DNA of 64,000 nt from Chitinophaga oryzae (GCF_012516375.2 NZ_CP051204.2:5890001-5954000), one strand, 5' to 3'; counted from the stretch's first letter, positions 17,790 through 25,672 are shown. Numbers and translations are program-made. The notes: generated by a model from the letters alone, not told the origin.

Positions 17790-18236
17790 ATGGTACAAAT
17801 TGTTAAAGCCGGGATGGAACATCTCGATGAATTCGCGGAATTATTCAACAGTTATCGCATCTTTTACCGTCAGCCTTCAGACCCCGAAAAAGGAAAAGCG
17901 TTTTTAAAAGAGCGGATCAGCAATGGTGAATCCGATACCTTTCTGGCCATCGTGGATGGCAAAGCTGTTGGGTTTGCGCAGCTCTATTCCCTGTTTCACT
18001 ACAAAAAGCTCCAGCGCCAGTGGCTGTTGAGCGACCTGTTTGTCAACCCGGACTACAGAGGCCGAGGCATCTCCGTAGCCATTATCGACCGCTGCAAAGC
18101 TTTCTGCGATGAAACCGGCGCCTGTGGCCTGCTGCTGGAAACAGAAAAGACCAACGTGATTGGCAACCAGTTATACCCCAGAACAGGATTCGAAGTGGAC
18201 AACGAACACAATTATTACAACTGGTGGAAGGAATAA
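17790..18236 (+). CDS. GNAT N-acetyltransferase
   Basis: A 148-residue acetyltransferase. LAIVDGKAVGFAQLYSLF, then LLSDLFVNPDYRGRGISVAIIDRCKAFC (about residues 82-109) contains the acetyl-CoA loop RGRGIS, and LLETEKTNVIGNQLYPRTGFEVDNEHNYYNW is the typical C-terminal end of this GNAT group. The substrate is unknown. It is probably the third gene of the AAA/yggS operon (34-base gap) and is followed by a strong hairpin. Confidence 0.85.
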   Translation: MVQIVKAGMEHLDEFAELFNSYRIFYRQPSDPEKGKAFLKERISNGESDTFLAIVDGKAVGFAQLYSLFHYKKLQRQWLLSDLFVNPDYRGRGISVAIIDRCKAFCDETGACGLLLETEKTNVIGNQLYPRTGFEVDNEHNYYNWWKE

Positions 18237-18248
18237 AGGATGGGCCAT

Positions 18249-18278
18249 TTCCGGGGCAATGCCTCCATTGCCCCGGAA
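18249..18278. terminator. hairpin at end of the AAA/yggS/GNAT operon
   Basis: A perfect 13-bp inverted repeat, TTCCGGGGCAATG (18249-18261) and its complement (18266-18278), has a 4-base loop. It lies 12 bases after the GNAT stop and upstream of the Crp/Fnr gene. No long U-run follows. Confidence 0.6.
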
Positions 18279-18340
18279 TACCACATTCTTCCCTTCCGTC
18301 GGAGATTTTTTATCTTTATGGCTCATCTATCTCCCGGTAC

Positions 18341-18910
18341 ATGCAGGAAAAGCTGAGACAACATATTGAAAAAATCGTTTCCCTGACGGACGAAGAATTC
18401 GCCTTTGTGCTCTCCCACTTCACCGTTAAGCAGGCCAAAAAGAAAACTTTTCTTTTCCAGACGGGCGAAAGCGTCCGGTATTCCTATTTTGTTGTATCAG
18501 GGCTTTTAACCCTCATCTATCATGATGATGCAGGGAAACAACATATCGTTTCCTTTGCGATGGAAGACTGGTGGGAAAGCGACTACCAGGCATATTTTTC
18601 TCAAACTGCCGCAGGCATGTCCCTCCAATGCCTCGAAGATACAGCCCTATACTGCCTTACATTGGAAAACTACCGGAAGCTATGCAGCGGACTTCCCAAA
18701 ATGGAACACTTTTTCCTGCAGAAAGCCAACGCCGGCCATATCGGCTCGCAAAGGCGCATCCTGTCTTTCCTGACTTCGAACGCTAAAGAACGTTACGAAC
18801 AATTACTACAGCGCTACCCCGCATTACTACAGCGGGTGCCTAAAACATTGCTGGCTTCCTATCTCGGCGTGTCGCGTGAAACACTGAGCCGGCTTTGGCC
18901 TTCACCCTGA
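18341..18910 (+). CDS. Crp/Fnr family transcriptional regulator
   Basis: I take the ATG at 18341 (MQEKLRQHIEKIVSL, 189 residues), as earlier starts add a sequence that crosses the terminator. Residues 25-115 form a cNMP-binding-type beta barrel (KKTFLFQTGESVRYSYFVVSGLL); the conserved phosphate-binding RxS signature of cAMP sites is not clear, as usual for the Bacteroidota group. The C-terminal helix-turn-helix, LLASYLGVSRETLSRL, carries the R-E-x-x-x-R pattern of the E. coli CRP recognition helix. The protein ends only four residues later (WPSP). A perfect TGTGA-N6-TCACA site lies just downstream, before ridA. Confidence 0.85.
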   Translation: MQEKLRQHIEKIVSLTDEEFAFVLSHFTVKQAKKKTFLFQTGESVRYSYFVVSGLLTLIYHDDAGKQHIVSFAMEDWWESDYQAYFSQTAAGMSLQCLEDTALYCLTLENYRKLCSGLPKMEHFFLQKANAGHIGSQRRILSFLTSNAKERYEQLLQRYPALLQRVPKTLLASYLGVSRETLSRLWPSP

Positions 18911-18933
18911 TCTTCGTTCCTCCTTTTCAAAAT

Positions 18934-18949
18934 TGTGAGGTTTGTCACA
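18934..18949. promoter_or_regulatory. TGTGA-N6-TCACA palindrome, likely Crp/Fnr site
   Basis: A perfect match to the CRP consensus half-sites lies between the Crp/Fnr gene and ridA. Its centre is about 43 bases upstream of the start point implied by the -7-like CACCTTTG at 18971-18978, the usual activator position. The recognition helix of the neighbouring regulator has the residues that read TGTGA in CRP. Confidence 0.6.
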
Positions 18950-19033
18950 CAAAAAGAAAGCTGCCCTGGCCACCTTTGCAGGATACTTTTTTAACCGGGA
19001 CGCATACAGTGCCCCACATCAAACGATCACAAA

Positions 19034-19426
19034 ATGGAAAAGAAAATCACCAACCCATGGAAATGGCAGGACGAACGCGGTTATGTACAAGCGGTGGAAG
19101 TTAAACAGGTAACCGGCACGCTCTATTGCGCAGGCCAGGCAGCAGTACATCCGGACGGCACCTCGTCCGATGCCGACATGCCCACACAGCTGCAGCTGGC
19201 GCTGCAAAACCTTGAGCAGGTCATCCGCGAAGCCGGCTATGCCTGCAGCGGTATCGTTCGGCTGACCGTTTACACCACTTCTTCCGAAACGTTTGTCAAT
19301 ACCTGTTTCGAACCGTATAAGGAATGGGCTGCCAAACATGGCGTACAGACAGCCGTAACGCTGATGGAGGTAAATGCGCTTTTTGAAACGCTGAACATAG
19401 AATTTGAAGCCACCGTAGTCATTTAG
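19034..19426 (+). CDS. RidA/YjgF family protein
   Basis: The 130-residue protein shows the RidA fold: YVQAVEVKQVTGTLYCAGQAAVHPDG (about 16-41), ALQNLEQVIREAGYACSGIVRLTVYTTS, and the C-terminal AVTLMEVNALFETLNIEFEATVVI with the conserved strand. RidA proteins deaminate reactive enamine/imine intermediates or act on related substrates. The catalytic Arg is usually in the R-x-x-V-E/C-V-A-x-L motif; here the corresponding residues read TLMEVNALF, so true RidA deaminase activity is doubtful and a diverged subgroup is more likely. A Crp-type site precedes it. Confidence 0.8.
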   Translation: MEKKITNPWKWQDERGYVQAVEVKQVTGTLYCAGQAAVHPDGTSSDADMPTQLQLALQNLEQVIREAGYACSGIVRLTVYTTSSETFVNTCFEPYKEWAAKHGVQTAVTLMEVNALFETLNIEFEATVVI

Positions 19427-19510
19427 AGATTTTTTGATGTACGATTTTTTGATGTAGCGCATGTACAGTGCAATCAAATCAAAAAATCGTACATCAAAAA
19501 ATCCCTAAAT
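19421..19510. repeat. long inverted repeat built from tandem 15-bp units
   Basis: Arms 19421-19453 and 19478-19510 are 33 bases long with a single mismatch (A against C) around a 24-base loop. Each arm contains two copies of a GATTTTTTGATGTA unit. The ridA stop codon lies inside the left arm, and the convergent LRR gene ends 6 bases after the right arm. It would act as a bidirectional terminator but is longer than needed for that. Confidence 0.75.
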
Positions 19511-19515
19511 GCAAA

Positions 19516-20274
19516 TTACCAGGTGAATTTAGTCAGGTTAACCGTGCCACTCATATTGAGATTGGTCAACGGACAAAAGTCGGCGTTCAGCTCTTTTAAT
19601 TTTCGTAAACCGTATATCTTCAATACTGTCATTTTCCTGTTGGTATAAACGCTCAACTCCTCCAGGTCTTTCAGCGGCGTTGCGTTCAGCTCTTCCAGCA
19701 AGTTATTGTCCAGCCGGAGCTTTTTAATAGCGATGGAACCTTTGAAGCGGAAGGCCGTCATCATATTGTCGTTCAGCTGGCACTCTTCCAGCAGCGGATG
19801 GCCACCGACATCTACTGCGTTCAGGTTGTTATTATGCAGCTGGAGTTCTTTGAGGTTAGGCAGGCCGCTCAGGTCGATAGCGGAAAGTTTGTTATTGGAC
19901 GCATACAGCGTTTGCAGATTCGTACAACCATTTACGTTAAGGGTCTGCAGCTGGTTGCCGTAACCGTATACCGCCCGCAGTTTAGACAGGCCCTGCAGAT
20001 CAGCCTCCCGGATGTTGTTGTCGTAAAAACCGAATTCCTCCAGGTTGACGAAACTGCGGATGCCTGCCAGGCTGGAGATGTTGAATTTATTGACATACAG
20101 CCTGGTGACTTTCCGGGCTTCGGCCACCTGGATTTCGCCGTCATTGTTCAGGTCGACGCCTTGTTCGATGAGCGCCTTTTTAAAATTTTCATCCCGCATT
20201 TTGACGTTCTGGGCAGTGACCATGTGAACTGTCAAAAGCAGGCCTATAGAGAGATGGATGAAGACTTTTTTCAT
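19516..20274 (-). CDS. exported leucine-rich repeat protein
   Basis: A 252-residue protein with a signal peptide (about residues 1-21, ending TAQ). After an EF-hand-like DLNNDGEIQVAEA (about 42-54) it runs into about eight LRR units of 21-23 residues, such as LSKLRAVYGYGNQLQTLNV, LPNLKELQLHNNNLNAVDV and LKDLEELSVYTNRKMTVLKI. This class of Bacteroidota LRR proteins is exported and likely binds proteins or glycans. It sits 10 bases from the next minus-strand gene and is probably co-transcribed with it. Function is unknown. Confidence 0.8.
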   Translation of the reverse strand: MKKVFIHLSIGLLLTVHMVTAQNVKMRDENFKKALIEQGVDLNNDGEIQVAEARKVTRLYVNKFNISSLAGIRSFVNLEEFGFYDNNIREADLQGLSKLRAVYGYGNQLQTLNVNGCTNLQTLYASNNKLSAIDLSGLPNLKELQLHNNNLNAVDVGGHPLLEECQLNDNMMTAFRFKGSIAIKKLRLDNNLLEELNATPLKDLEELSVYTNRKMTVLKIYGLRKLKELNADFCPLTNLNMSGTVNLTKFTW

Positions 20275-20284
20275 GACGTGTTTT

Positions 20285-20887
20285 TTAGTTGGAGATCACA
20301 GCCGACATTTTACCGTCGCCGGTTACTTCCACAATGCCGGATACTTCCTGTTCCACTGCGTACTTGTGCGTGTACCAGGTATAGGTGGGTATGGAGTATA
20401 CTACTTCTCCATAACCGTTTCGGGCCGTTTCCCTGCCTGTTTGCACCTTATACTGGTAACTCTTCTCGTAATCGATCCAGGTAACGATATAGTATTTACC
20501 GGGTTTCACATCCCTGAACTGGAAATGGCCATCCTCGTCGAGCACCCTTCCTTCGATATGGTAGCTGAATACCGTATTGCTCATACTGGCGATTTTTTTG
20601 CCTTTTCGGTATTTCTTTTGCAGCTCGAGGAACTCCGTCAGGTAAGGCGTAACAGGATACAACTGGATACGGTCTCCCTTCCAGGGGAAGTAAGTCCTCC
20701 CTTTCTTTTTCAGTTTGGCCAGTCCGTCAATTGTGGCGCCACCATCTTCCATCTGGCGGGCGACGTCCTCTTCATTAAAAGCTGCTGTGGGGAAAATGTA
20801 TTCCGGATTTTTTTGGGCGGAAACACCGGAAACGCCGGCCAGCAGGAGGCCCGCTATTATAACTATCCGCCGGAGACTGCAATGCAT
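20285..20887 (-). CDS. exported protein of unknown function
   Basis: I choose the ATG at 20887 (MHCSLRRIVIIAGLLLAGVSGVSAQ), because a clear signal peptide follows; the frame is open to 20938. The mature 200-residue chain includes a carboxypeptidase-regulatory-like beta module (HIEGRVLDEDGHFQFRDVKPGKYYIVTWIDYEKSY, about residues 110-145) and a final VSGIVEVTGDGKMSAVISN. It is exported to the periplasm or surface. It lies 10 bases before the LRR gene and is probably in the same operon. I do not recognise a family. Confidence 0.6.
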   Translation of the reverse strand: MHCSLRRIVIIAGLLLAGVSGVSAQKNPEYIFPTAAFNEEDVARQMEDGGATIDGLAKLKKKGRTYFPWKGDRIQLYPVTPYLTEFLELQKKYRKGKKIASMSNTVFSYHIEGRVLDEDGHFQFRDVKPGKYYIVTWIDYEKSYQYKVQTGRETARNGYGEVVYSIPTYTWYTHKYAVEQEVSGIVEVTGDGKMSAVISN

Positions 20888-21035
20888 AGCTTCTACGTTT
20901 GACGTCATCAATAACAGGCGATATTTACGGGGAAACATCGCCGGATTAATTCAATACAAAAAACGGTACAGTTACGACCAGTACCAATACCTGTAAAAAG
21001 TGTATTATTTATCACGGCAAACCGGTAGATCATCC

Positions 21036-21713
21036 TCACAAGTCGTCTATCACATCTTTATATCCTCTTCCTATAGGGATGGATACGCCATGCAGCGTAA
21101 TCGCTTCAGCGGTATAAGACTCTATTTTATTGACGGATACGATGAAAGAACGGTGTACCCGCCGGAATGTACGGGAAGGCAACAATTCTTCTATCTCGTT
21201 GGTGCTCATTTTTGTAACATGTTCCTGTCTGGTGGTCACAATACGGATATACTCCCGCTGGCTTTCCACGTACAGTATGTCCGAGAACGGAATACGGACC
21301 CGGCGCTTCTGCACGGTCACGAAAATATAATCCCGCTCTTCCGCTGCGGTCCGTTTCTGGTCTGCCCTCACTTTATTTACCGCTGTCAGGAACCGTTCGA
21401 ACTCAAAAGGTTTCAGCAGGTAGTCCGTTACATTAAGGTTAAACCCTTCTACCGCATACTGATGATAGGCGGTCGTTACGATCACCGCCGGCGGGTTGGC
21501 GAGGGTTTTCAGGAAAGCCATGCCCTTCAGTTTGGGCAGATGAATATCGAGGAACATCAGATCGGTGTCCTGCTGTAACAGGAATTCAGATGCCTGCAAG
21601 GCGTCTTTGCACACCTTCTGCAATTCGAGGAAAGGCACCTGCGAGATGTAATCGGTCAGCACTTTTGCGGCCAGCGGCTCATCTTCAACGACAATACATT
21701 TGATTTTAGACAT
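21036..21713 (-). CDS. LytTR-type response regulator
   Basis: The 225-residue protein has an N-terminal receiver domain (acidic pair Glu10-Asp11, phosphoacceptor Asp56 in LMFLDIHLP, Lys in DYLLKPFEF) and a C-terminal LytTR DNA-binding domain (about residues 125-225: IPFSDILYVESQREYIRIVT, FRRVHRSFIVSVNKIESYT). It is the partner of the adjacent LytS-type kinase, whose 3 prime end overlaps it by 8 bases. LytTR proteins bind direct repeats spaced about 21 bp apart; such a pair lies upstream of the divergent DUF4395 operon. Confidence 0.92.
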   Translation of the reverse strand: MSKIKCIVVEDEPLAAKVLTDYISQVPFLELQKVCKDALQASEFLLQQDTDLMFLDIHLPKLKGMAFLKTLANPPAVIVTTAYHQYAVEGFNLNVTDYLLKPFEFERFLTAVNKVRADQKRTAAEERDYIFVTVQKRRVRIPFSDILYVESQREYIRIVTTRQEHVTKMSTNEIEELLPSRTFRRVHRSFIVSVNKIESYTAEAITLHGVSIPIGRGYKDVIDDL

Positions 21714-22743
21714 GGCTTGCCAGGTTGATTTTTAAGGTAGCGGTGAAAACGTAGTCTCCCTTTGTCACATCGAGCTGATAATCGGAATAGAGCAGTTCCA
21801 GCTGCCGCCGCAGGTTGGAAAGGCCGATCTGCGGGTTGAAATTACCTTCCCCTGCCGGTTCCCCGGTAGAATTTTTCACCACAAAAAACAATTGCCTGTT
21901 TTTTATTGAAAGATGGATATCTACGAAAGGGTTCTCCCTCGTTTCGGAGGCCCCGTGTTTAAAGGCATTTTCCACCAGCGGTATCAGCAACAAGGGAGGC
22001 AGGGATTGTTTCATGTCTTCCAGGTCGTGGTTGAAATTAATCCGCAGCGAATCGTCATAACGCAGCTTCTCCAGGGCGATGTAGTCATCGATAATCTTCA
22101 GGTCTTTTTCTACCGCGATATAAGGTTCGCTGGTTTCGTAGAGCATATACCGCAACATCTTGGACAACCGCAGGATCGATTCCGGGGCGAGGTCTGATTT
22201 ATCGCGCGCCAGCGAATAGATGTTATTCAGCGTATTAAAGAGAAAATGCGGGTTGGTCTGGGACTTCAGGTAGTTCAGTTCCGCCTGCTGACTGGCAATG
22301 CGCAGCTGCTGGGCGTGTTGTTTCAGCCTGATGTAATTATACAGATGCCTGACCACCGCGAAGAACAGCAACGACCCTACGCTGTAGCCAATGAGCATGC
22401 CCAGGCGGTCCTGCATCGGTACCGGGTTGCCCAGGGGAGTGAAGATATGCAGGGTAATGCCGAGATAGCTCCACAACAACAGGCCGGCAGAATAGGCCAA
22501 CACATAGGCCAGCAGGATAAAAAAGCTGTACAGGGCATTTTTCAGGCCCAGTTTGGGCAGCGTATGTTCCAGCAGCCGGTAGCTGATCACAGATACGAAG
22601 ATGCCCAGCCAGATTTCATTTATTACCCGCAACGGAAAATCGCCGGCGCCTTCCACCAGGTCCTGTAGGATGTTTAACAGCAGGAAAACCGGTACCAGCC
22701 ACCGGTACAGTTCATAGCGACGTATACGGGATTGTATTTTCAT
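21706..22743 (-). CDS. LytS/YehU-type sensor histidine kinase
   Basis: A 345-residue inner-membrane kinase. About four hydrophobic segments occupy residues 14-130, followed by a coiled-coil linker and the His_kinase domain: His166 in TNPHFLFNTLNNIY, the ATP-binding N box LVENAFKHG (about 248-256) and GLSNLRRQLELLY near the end. There is no large extracytoplasmic sensor domain, as usual for this group. It phosphorylates the LytTR regulator encoded by the overlapping next gene. Confidence 0.92.
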   Translation of the reverse strand: MKIQSRIRRYELYRWLVPVFLLLNILQDLVEGAGDFPLRVINEIWLGIFVSVISYRLLEHTLPKLGLKNALYSFFILLAYVLAYSAGLLLWSYLGITLHIFTPLGNPVPMQDRLGMLIGYSVGSLLFFAVVRHLYNYIRLKQHAQQLRIASQQAELNYLKSQTNPHFLFNTLNNIYSLARDKSDLAPESILRLSKMLRYMLYETSEPYIAVEKDLKIIDDYIALEKLRYDDSLRINFNHDLEDMKQSLPPLLLIPLVENAFKHGASETRENPFVDIHLSIKNRQLFFVVKNSTGEPAGEGNFNPQIGLSNLRRQLELLYSDYQLDVTKGDYVFTATLKINLASHV

Positions 22744-22815
22744 CTTGTTATTTGACAGGATAAATGTCGATAAATATTTTCCTATCTCCTAATTATCCAC
22801 CCTGCTTGACGGCGC

Positions 22816-22852
22816 CCTGCCGTTTGTTGACTGAAACCTGCCGTCTGTTGAC
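22816..22852. promoter_or_regulatory. 21-bp-period direct repeats, likely LytTR operator
   Basis: CCTGCCGTTTGTTGAC (22816-22831) and CCTGCCGTCTGTTGAC (22837-22852) differ at one base and repeat at exactly 21 bp. The core fits the AgrA-type LytTR half-site (x-C-C-G-T-T-N-G-T) and the spacing that family uses. It lies between the kinase and the DUF4395 operon, 30-66 bases upstream of a -7-like TACTTTTA (22882-22889). Confidence 0.5.
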
Positions 22853-22936
22853 ACAGCGTACGGGCAGCCCGCTCCGGTGCCTACTTTTACATTGCCGGCA
22901 ATCAAAATCCAACGTTTATCATCAACCTTAACAAAT

Positions 22937-23599
22937 ATGAACAAGTTTATACAATTCGGCGAAAAAGTGGAGGGCTACGATATTCCGGTACTGAACGAAC
23001 GGGAGATCAGGGCCGCCGCAGGGATACTCTTCCTCGCCACCTATACCTCACTGATGTTTATTGTTTTCGACGGCAACTTCGTGATGCTGAAATATGTGCT
23101 CTGTCTTTTTTTGATCGACCTGCTGATACGGGTGTTTATCAGTCCCCGGTATTCCCCAACCCTTATCCTGGGGCGGCTGATTGTGCGCCGGCAGGTACCG
23201 GAGTATGTGGGCGCGCCACAGAAACGGTTTGCCTGGAGCATCGGCATTGTGTTGTCTGCCACTATGTTTTATCTCTTCGTGATCGTTAATGCCTACAGCC
23301 CCATCACCGCTGCCGTTTGTTTTATCTGCCTTTGTTTTCTCTTCTTTGAAGCCGCTTTCGGCATCTGCCTGGGTTGCCTTGCTTATCCGCTTTTCTTTAA
23401 GAAAACCGTACAGCACTGTCCCGGGGAAGTATGTGAGCCACAGCACAAGCAGGCCATCCAGAAAGTATCTGCCGGGCAGCTGGCCGTGCTGGCGCTGTTC
23501 ATCGCATTGCCTGTTGCCGGATCTTTTTTTCTGCAAGCATATTTTGCCAGGGCGCCGCATGCCATGTTTAAATCTCTGGACCCTGCTAAAACCAAATAG
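22937..23599 (+). CDS. DUF4395 membrane protein
   Basis: The ATG at 22937 (MNKFIQFGEKVEGYDIPVLNEREIRAAAG, 220 residues) fits the family start better than 22877. Four or five hydrophobic segments are visible (about residues 25-45, 50-65, 100-118, 120-145 and 182-202). The conserved HCPGEVCEP motif near residue 162 has two cysteines, spaced C-x4-C, which is the hallmark of DUF4395. Family members are often found beside sulfur- or thiol-related genes, and here the stop is only 2 bases from a cysteine-desulfurase-like gene. I infer a role in sulfur or persulfide handling at the membrane, but this is unproved. Confidence 0.8.
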   Translation: MNKFIQFGEKVEGYDIPVLNEREIRAAAGILFLATYTSLMFIVFDGNFVMLKYVLCLFLIDLLIRVFISPRYSPTLILGRLIVRRQVPEYVGAPQKRFAWSIGIVLSATMFYLFVIVNAYSPITAAVCFICLCFLFFEAAFGICLGCLAYPLFFKKTVQHCPGEVCEPQHKQAIQKVSAGQLAVLALFIALPVAGSFFLQAYFARAPHAMFKSLDPAKTK

Positions 23600-23601
23600 T
23601 C

Positions 23602-25116
23602 ATGCACACCTATGCAATGCCCCACCACAGCGGGCTGGAAGACTATTTCGCCGCATACCGCCGCCATATCGTCGGCTACCGGCAGCGTTTCATTACCCCA
23701 TTCGGAAGAAAACGGATCGTCTACGCCGACTGGACCGCCAGCGGGCGTGCCTACGGGCCTGTTGAAGATACTATCCGCCAACAGGTACTGCCGTTCGTGG
23801 GCAATACCCACACGCATACCACCGTCACCGGCACGTATATGTCCGAAGCATATGAGACGGCTAAAGACATCATCAAAGCGCATGTCCATGCGGCGAAGGA
23901 AGACGTGCTCCTTTTCTGCGGCAGCGGCATGACCAGTGCGGTCAACAAACTGCAAAGACTGCTGGGGTTACGGATACCCGGCAGGGCGGCAGACTACCTG
24001 CACAGCACCTTCCGGGATGAAGGCCGGAGGCCGGTCGTCTTCGTTACCCATATGGAGCATCACAGCAATCATATCAGCTGGCTGGAGACAATGGCTACCG
24101 TGGAGATCATCGGACGGGACGCCAGCGGCCAGGTGGACCTGCAACACTTCCATGCGCTGCTGGAACAGTATAAGCAGCGGCCTGTGAAGATAGCGGCGGT
24201 GACTGCCGCCTCTAACGTGACAGGTATCCGGACACCGTATCACAACATCGCAAAGCTGGTCCACCGGTACCACGGCTGGTGCTTTGTGGATTTCGCCTGC
24301 GCGGCGCCGTATTGTGATATCGATATGCATCCTGATGAACCGGGCGCAGACCTGGATGCCATTTATTTCTCTCCTCACAAATTGCTGGGCGGCCCCGGAA
24401 CGCCGGGAGTACTGCTTTTTCACCGGAAACTTTACCGCCACGCTGCACCCGACCAGCCGGGCGGCGGCACGGTCGACTATACCAACCCCTGGGGCGAACA
24501 CGATTATACCACCGATATAGCACAACGGGAAGACGGTGGCACTCCCCCCTTTCTGCAAGGCATCAAAGCGGCGATGTGCATACGGCTGAAGGAAGCTATG
24601 CAGGTCTGTAATATCCGGCAGCGGGAAGAAGAACTGTTATCCATCATTCTGCCGCGGCTGGCAAGGATACCACAGCTTCAGGTGCTGGAGCCGCAGGCAG
24701 TGCAACGGCTGGGCGTGGTGTCGTTTATCGTGCCGGGCCTACATTACCACCTGATGGTACGGCTGCTGAATGACCGGTTCGGCATTCAGCTGCGCGGCGG
24801 CTGCTCCTGCGCCGGCACCTATGGCCATCTGCTGCTGAACGTGGACCAGGACTGGTCACACGCCATCCGGCAGTCCATCCTGTCCGGCGATATGTCCCAC
24901 AAACCGGGATGGGTGCGGTTGTCCGTACATCCCACGATGACCGACCGGGAAGTGCATTACATACTGGATGCGATAGAGGCTACTGCTTTGCGGGCAAAAG
25001 CATGGATCCGCGACTATGTGTATGATCCCCGTTCCAATGATTTTCATTTTCGGGGGCAGGCGGCGAACCAGACACCGGTGGGCGACTGGTTTAATATAAT
25101 GACAGCCGTGGTATGA
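23602..25116 (+). CDS. class V aminotransferase-fold PLP enzyme (cysteine-desulfurase-like)
   Basis: The 504-residue protein has the aminotransferase class V fold: RKRIVYADWTASGRAYGPVE at about 34-53, THMEHHSNHISW (about 149-160), VDFACAAPYCDIDMHP, and the PLP lysine Lys260 in FSPHKLLGGPG. Cys401 and Cys403 in GCSCAG occupy the region where desulfurases carry their catalytic cysteine. It is longer than SufS (about 410 residues) at both ends. It belongs to a subgroup seen in many bacteria whose substrate is not defined. It is tightly linked to the DUF4395 membrane protein and is downstream of LytTR-like repeats. Confidence 0.85.
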   Translation: MHTYAMPHHSGLEDYFAAYRRHIVGYRQRFITPFGRKRIVYADWTASGRAYGPVEDTIRQQVLPFVGNTHTHTTVTGTYMSEAYETAKDIIKAHVHAAKEDVLLFCGSGMTSAVNKLQRLLGLRIPGRAADYLHSTFRDEGRRPVVFVTHMEHHSNHISWLETMATVEIIGRDASGQVDLQHFHALLEQYKQRPVKIAAVTAASNVTGIRTPYHNIAKLVHRYHGWCFVDFACAAPYCDIDMHPDEPGADLDAIYFSPHKLLGGPGTPGVLLFHRKLYRHAAPDQPGGGTVDYTNPWGEHDYTTDIAQREDGGTPPFLQGIKAAMCIRLKEAMQVCNIRQREEELLSIILPRLARIPQLQVLEPQAVQRLGVVSFIVPGLHYHLMVRLLNDRFGIQLRGGCSCAGTYGHLLLNVDQDWSHAIRQSILSGDMSHKPGWVRLSVHPTMTDREVHYILDAIEATALRAKAWIRDYVYDPRSNDFHFRGQAANQTPVGDWFNIMTAVV

Positions 25117-25198
25117 GGCTGTTATCACCCCCGAATGCTGAATTTCAAAATAATCCCGCATTTGTTGATTTAAAGACCTACCTTTATTCAAATTACAC

Positions 25199-25304
25199 AG
25201 GCTCCTGCCTCGGCTTCTTCTGACTTAGTCTGGATTACTTCTTTTCTTCCTCAGTCTTCGCTTTTCCAGCTGCCGCATTTCTTACCTTTTAAAGTTTTAC
25301 TCTT
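25199..25304 (+). other. pyrimidine-rich leader before the RRM gene
   Basis: About 100 bases before the ATG are dominated by C and T on the plus strand. A -7-like TACCTTTA at 25179-25186 would make most of this a transcribed leader. RRM proteins of this sort could bind such a sequence in their own mRNA; this is inference. Confidence 0.35.
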
Positions 25305-25580
25305 ATGAACATTTTTGTTGGCAATTTAAGCAGCCAGACTACAGAACAACAGTTAACAGCCCTGTTTACGCCATTTGGCCTCGTGCGGAGCGCGAAAGTA
25401 ATTATCGATAGTTATAGCGGCCGCTCCAGGGGCTTCGCCTTTGTGGAAATGCCGGTTGACAGCGAGGCAGAACATGCCATGCGTGAACTGAACAGCGCTT
25501 CTGTTGACGCACAGACCATCGTTGTTAATGAGGCAAGGCCCAGAACAGAGAGAGAACGTTTCTCCCGGTCAAGATATTAG
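25305..25580 (+). CDS. RRM RNA-binding protein
   Basis: The 91-residue protein is a single RNA recognition motif: RNP2 IFVGNL (residues 3-8) and RNP1 RGFAFVEM (42-49), each with the aromatic residues that stack on bases. A short basic tail (ARPRTERERFSRSRY) follows. Such stand-alone RRM proteins are common in Bacteroidota and cyanobacteria, where they are often cold-inducible RNA chaperones. It is followed by a hairpin and then by a cold-shock-domain gene, and has a long pyrimidine-rich leader, consistent with post-transcriptional control. Confidence 0.93.
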   Translation: MNIFVGNLSSQTTEQQLTALFTPFGLVRSAKVIIDSYSGRSRGFAFVEMPVDSEAEHAMRELNSASVDAQTIVVNEARPRTERERFSRSRY

Positions 25581-25594
25581 GTCACCGGCAACAC

Positions 25595-25609
25595 GCCCTT
25601 CACAAGGGC
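25595..25609 (+). terminator. small hairpin after the RRM gene
   Basis: The arms GCCCTT / AAGGGC with a 3-base loop are followed by ATTTT. It is a short attenuator or terminator between the RRM and cold-shock genes, so the latter may be partly independent. Confidence 0.45.
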
Positions 25610-25672
25610 ATTTTCCGGGGCATTACACGAAATCATGACGCAATCATGCGATTTAACCAAAACCAGTAAACT

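Noticed and set aside
18224..18340. Upstream start for the Crp/Fnr gene at 18224
   Set aside because: It would place the terminator hairpin (18249-18278) inside the coding region and overlap the GNAT gene; the ATG at 18341 fits the family start.
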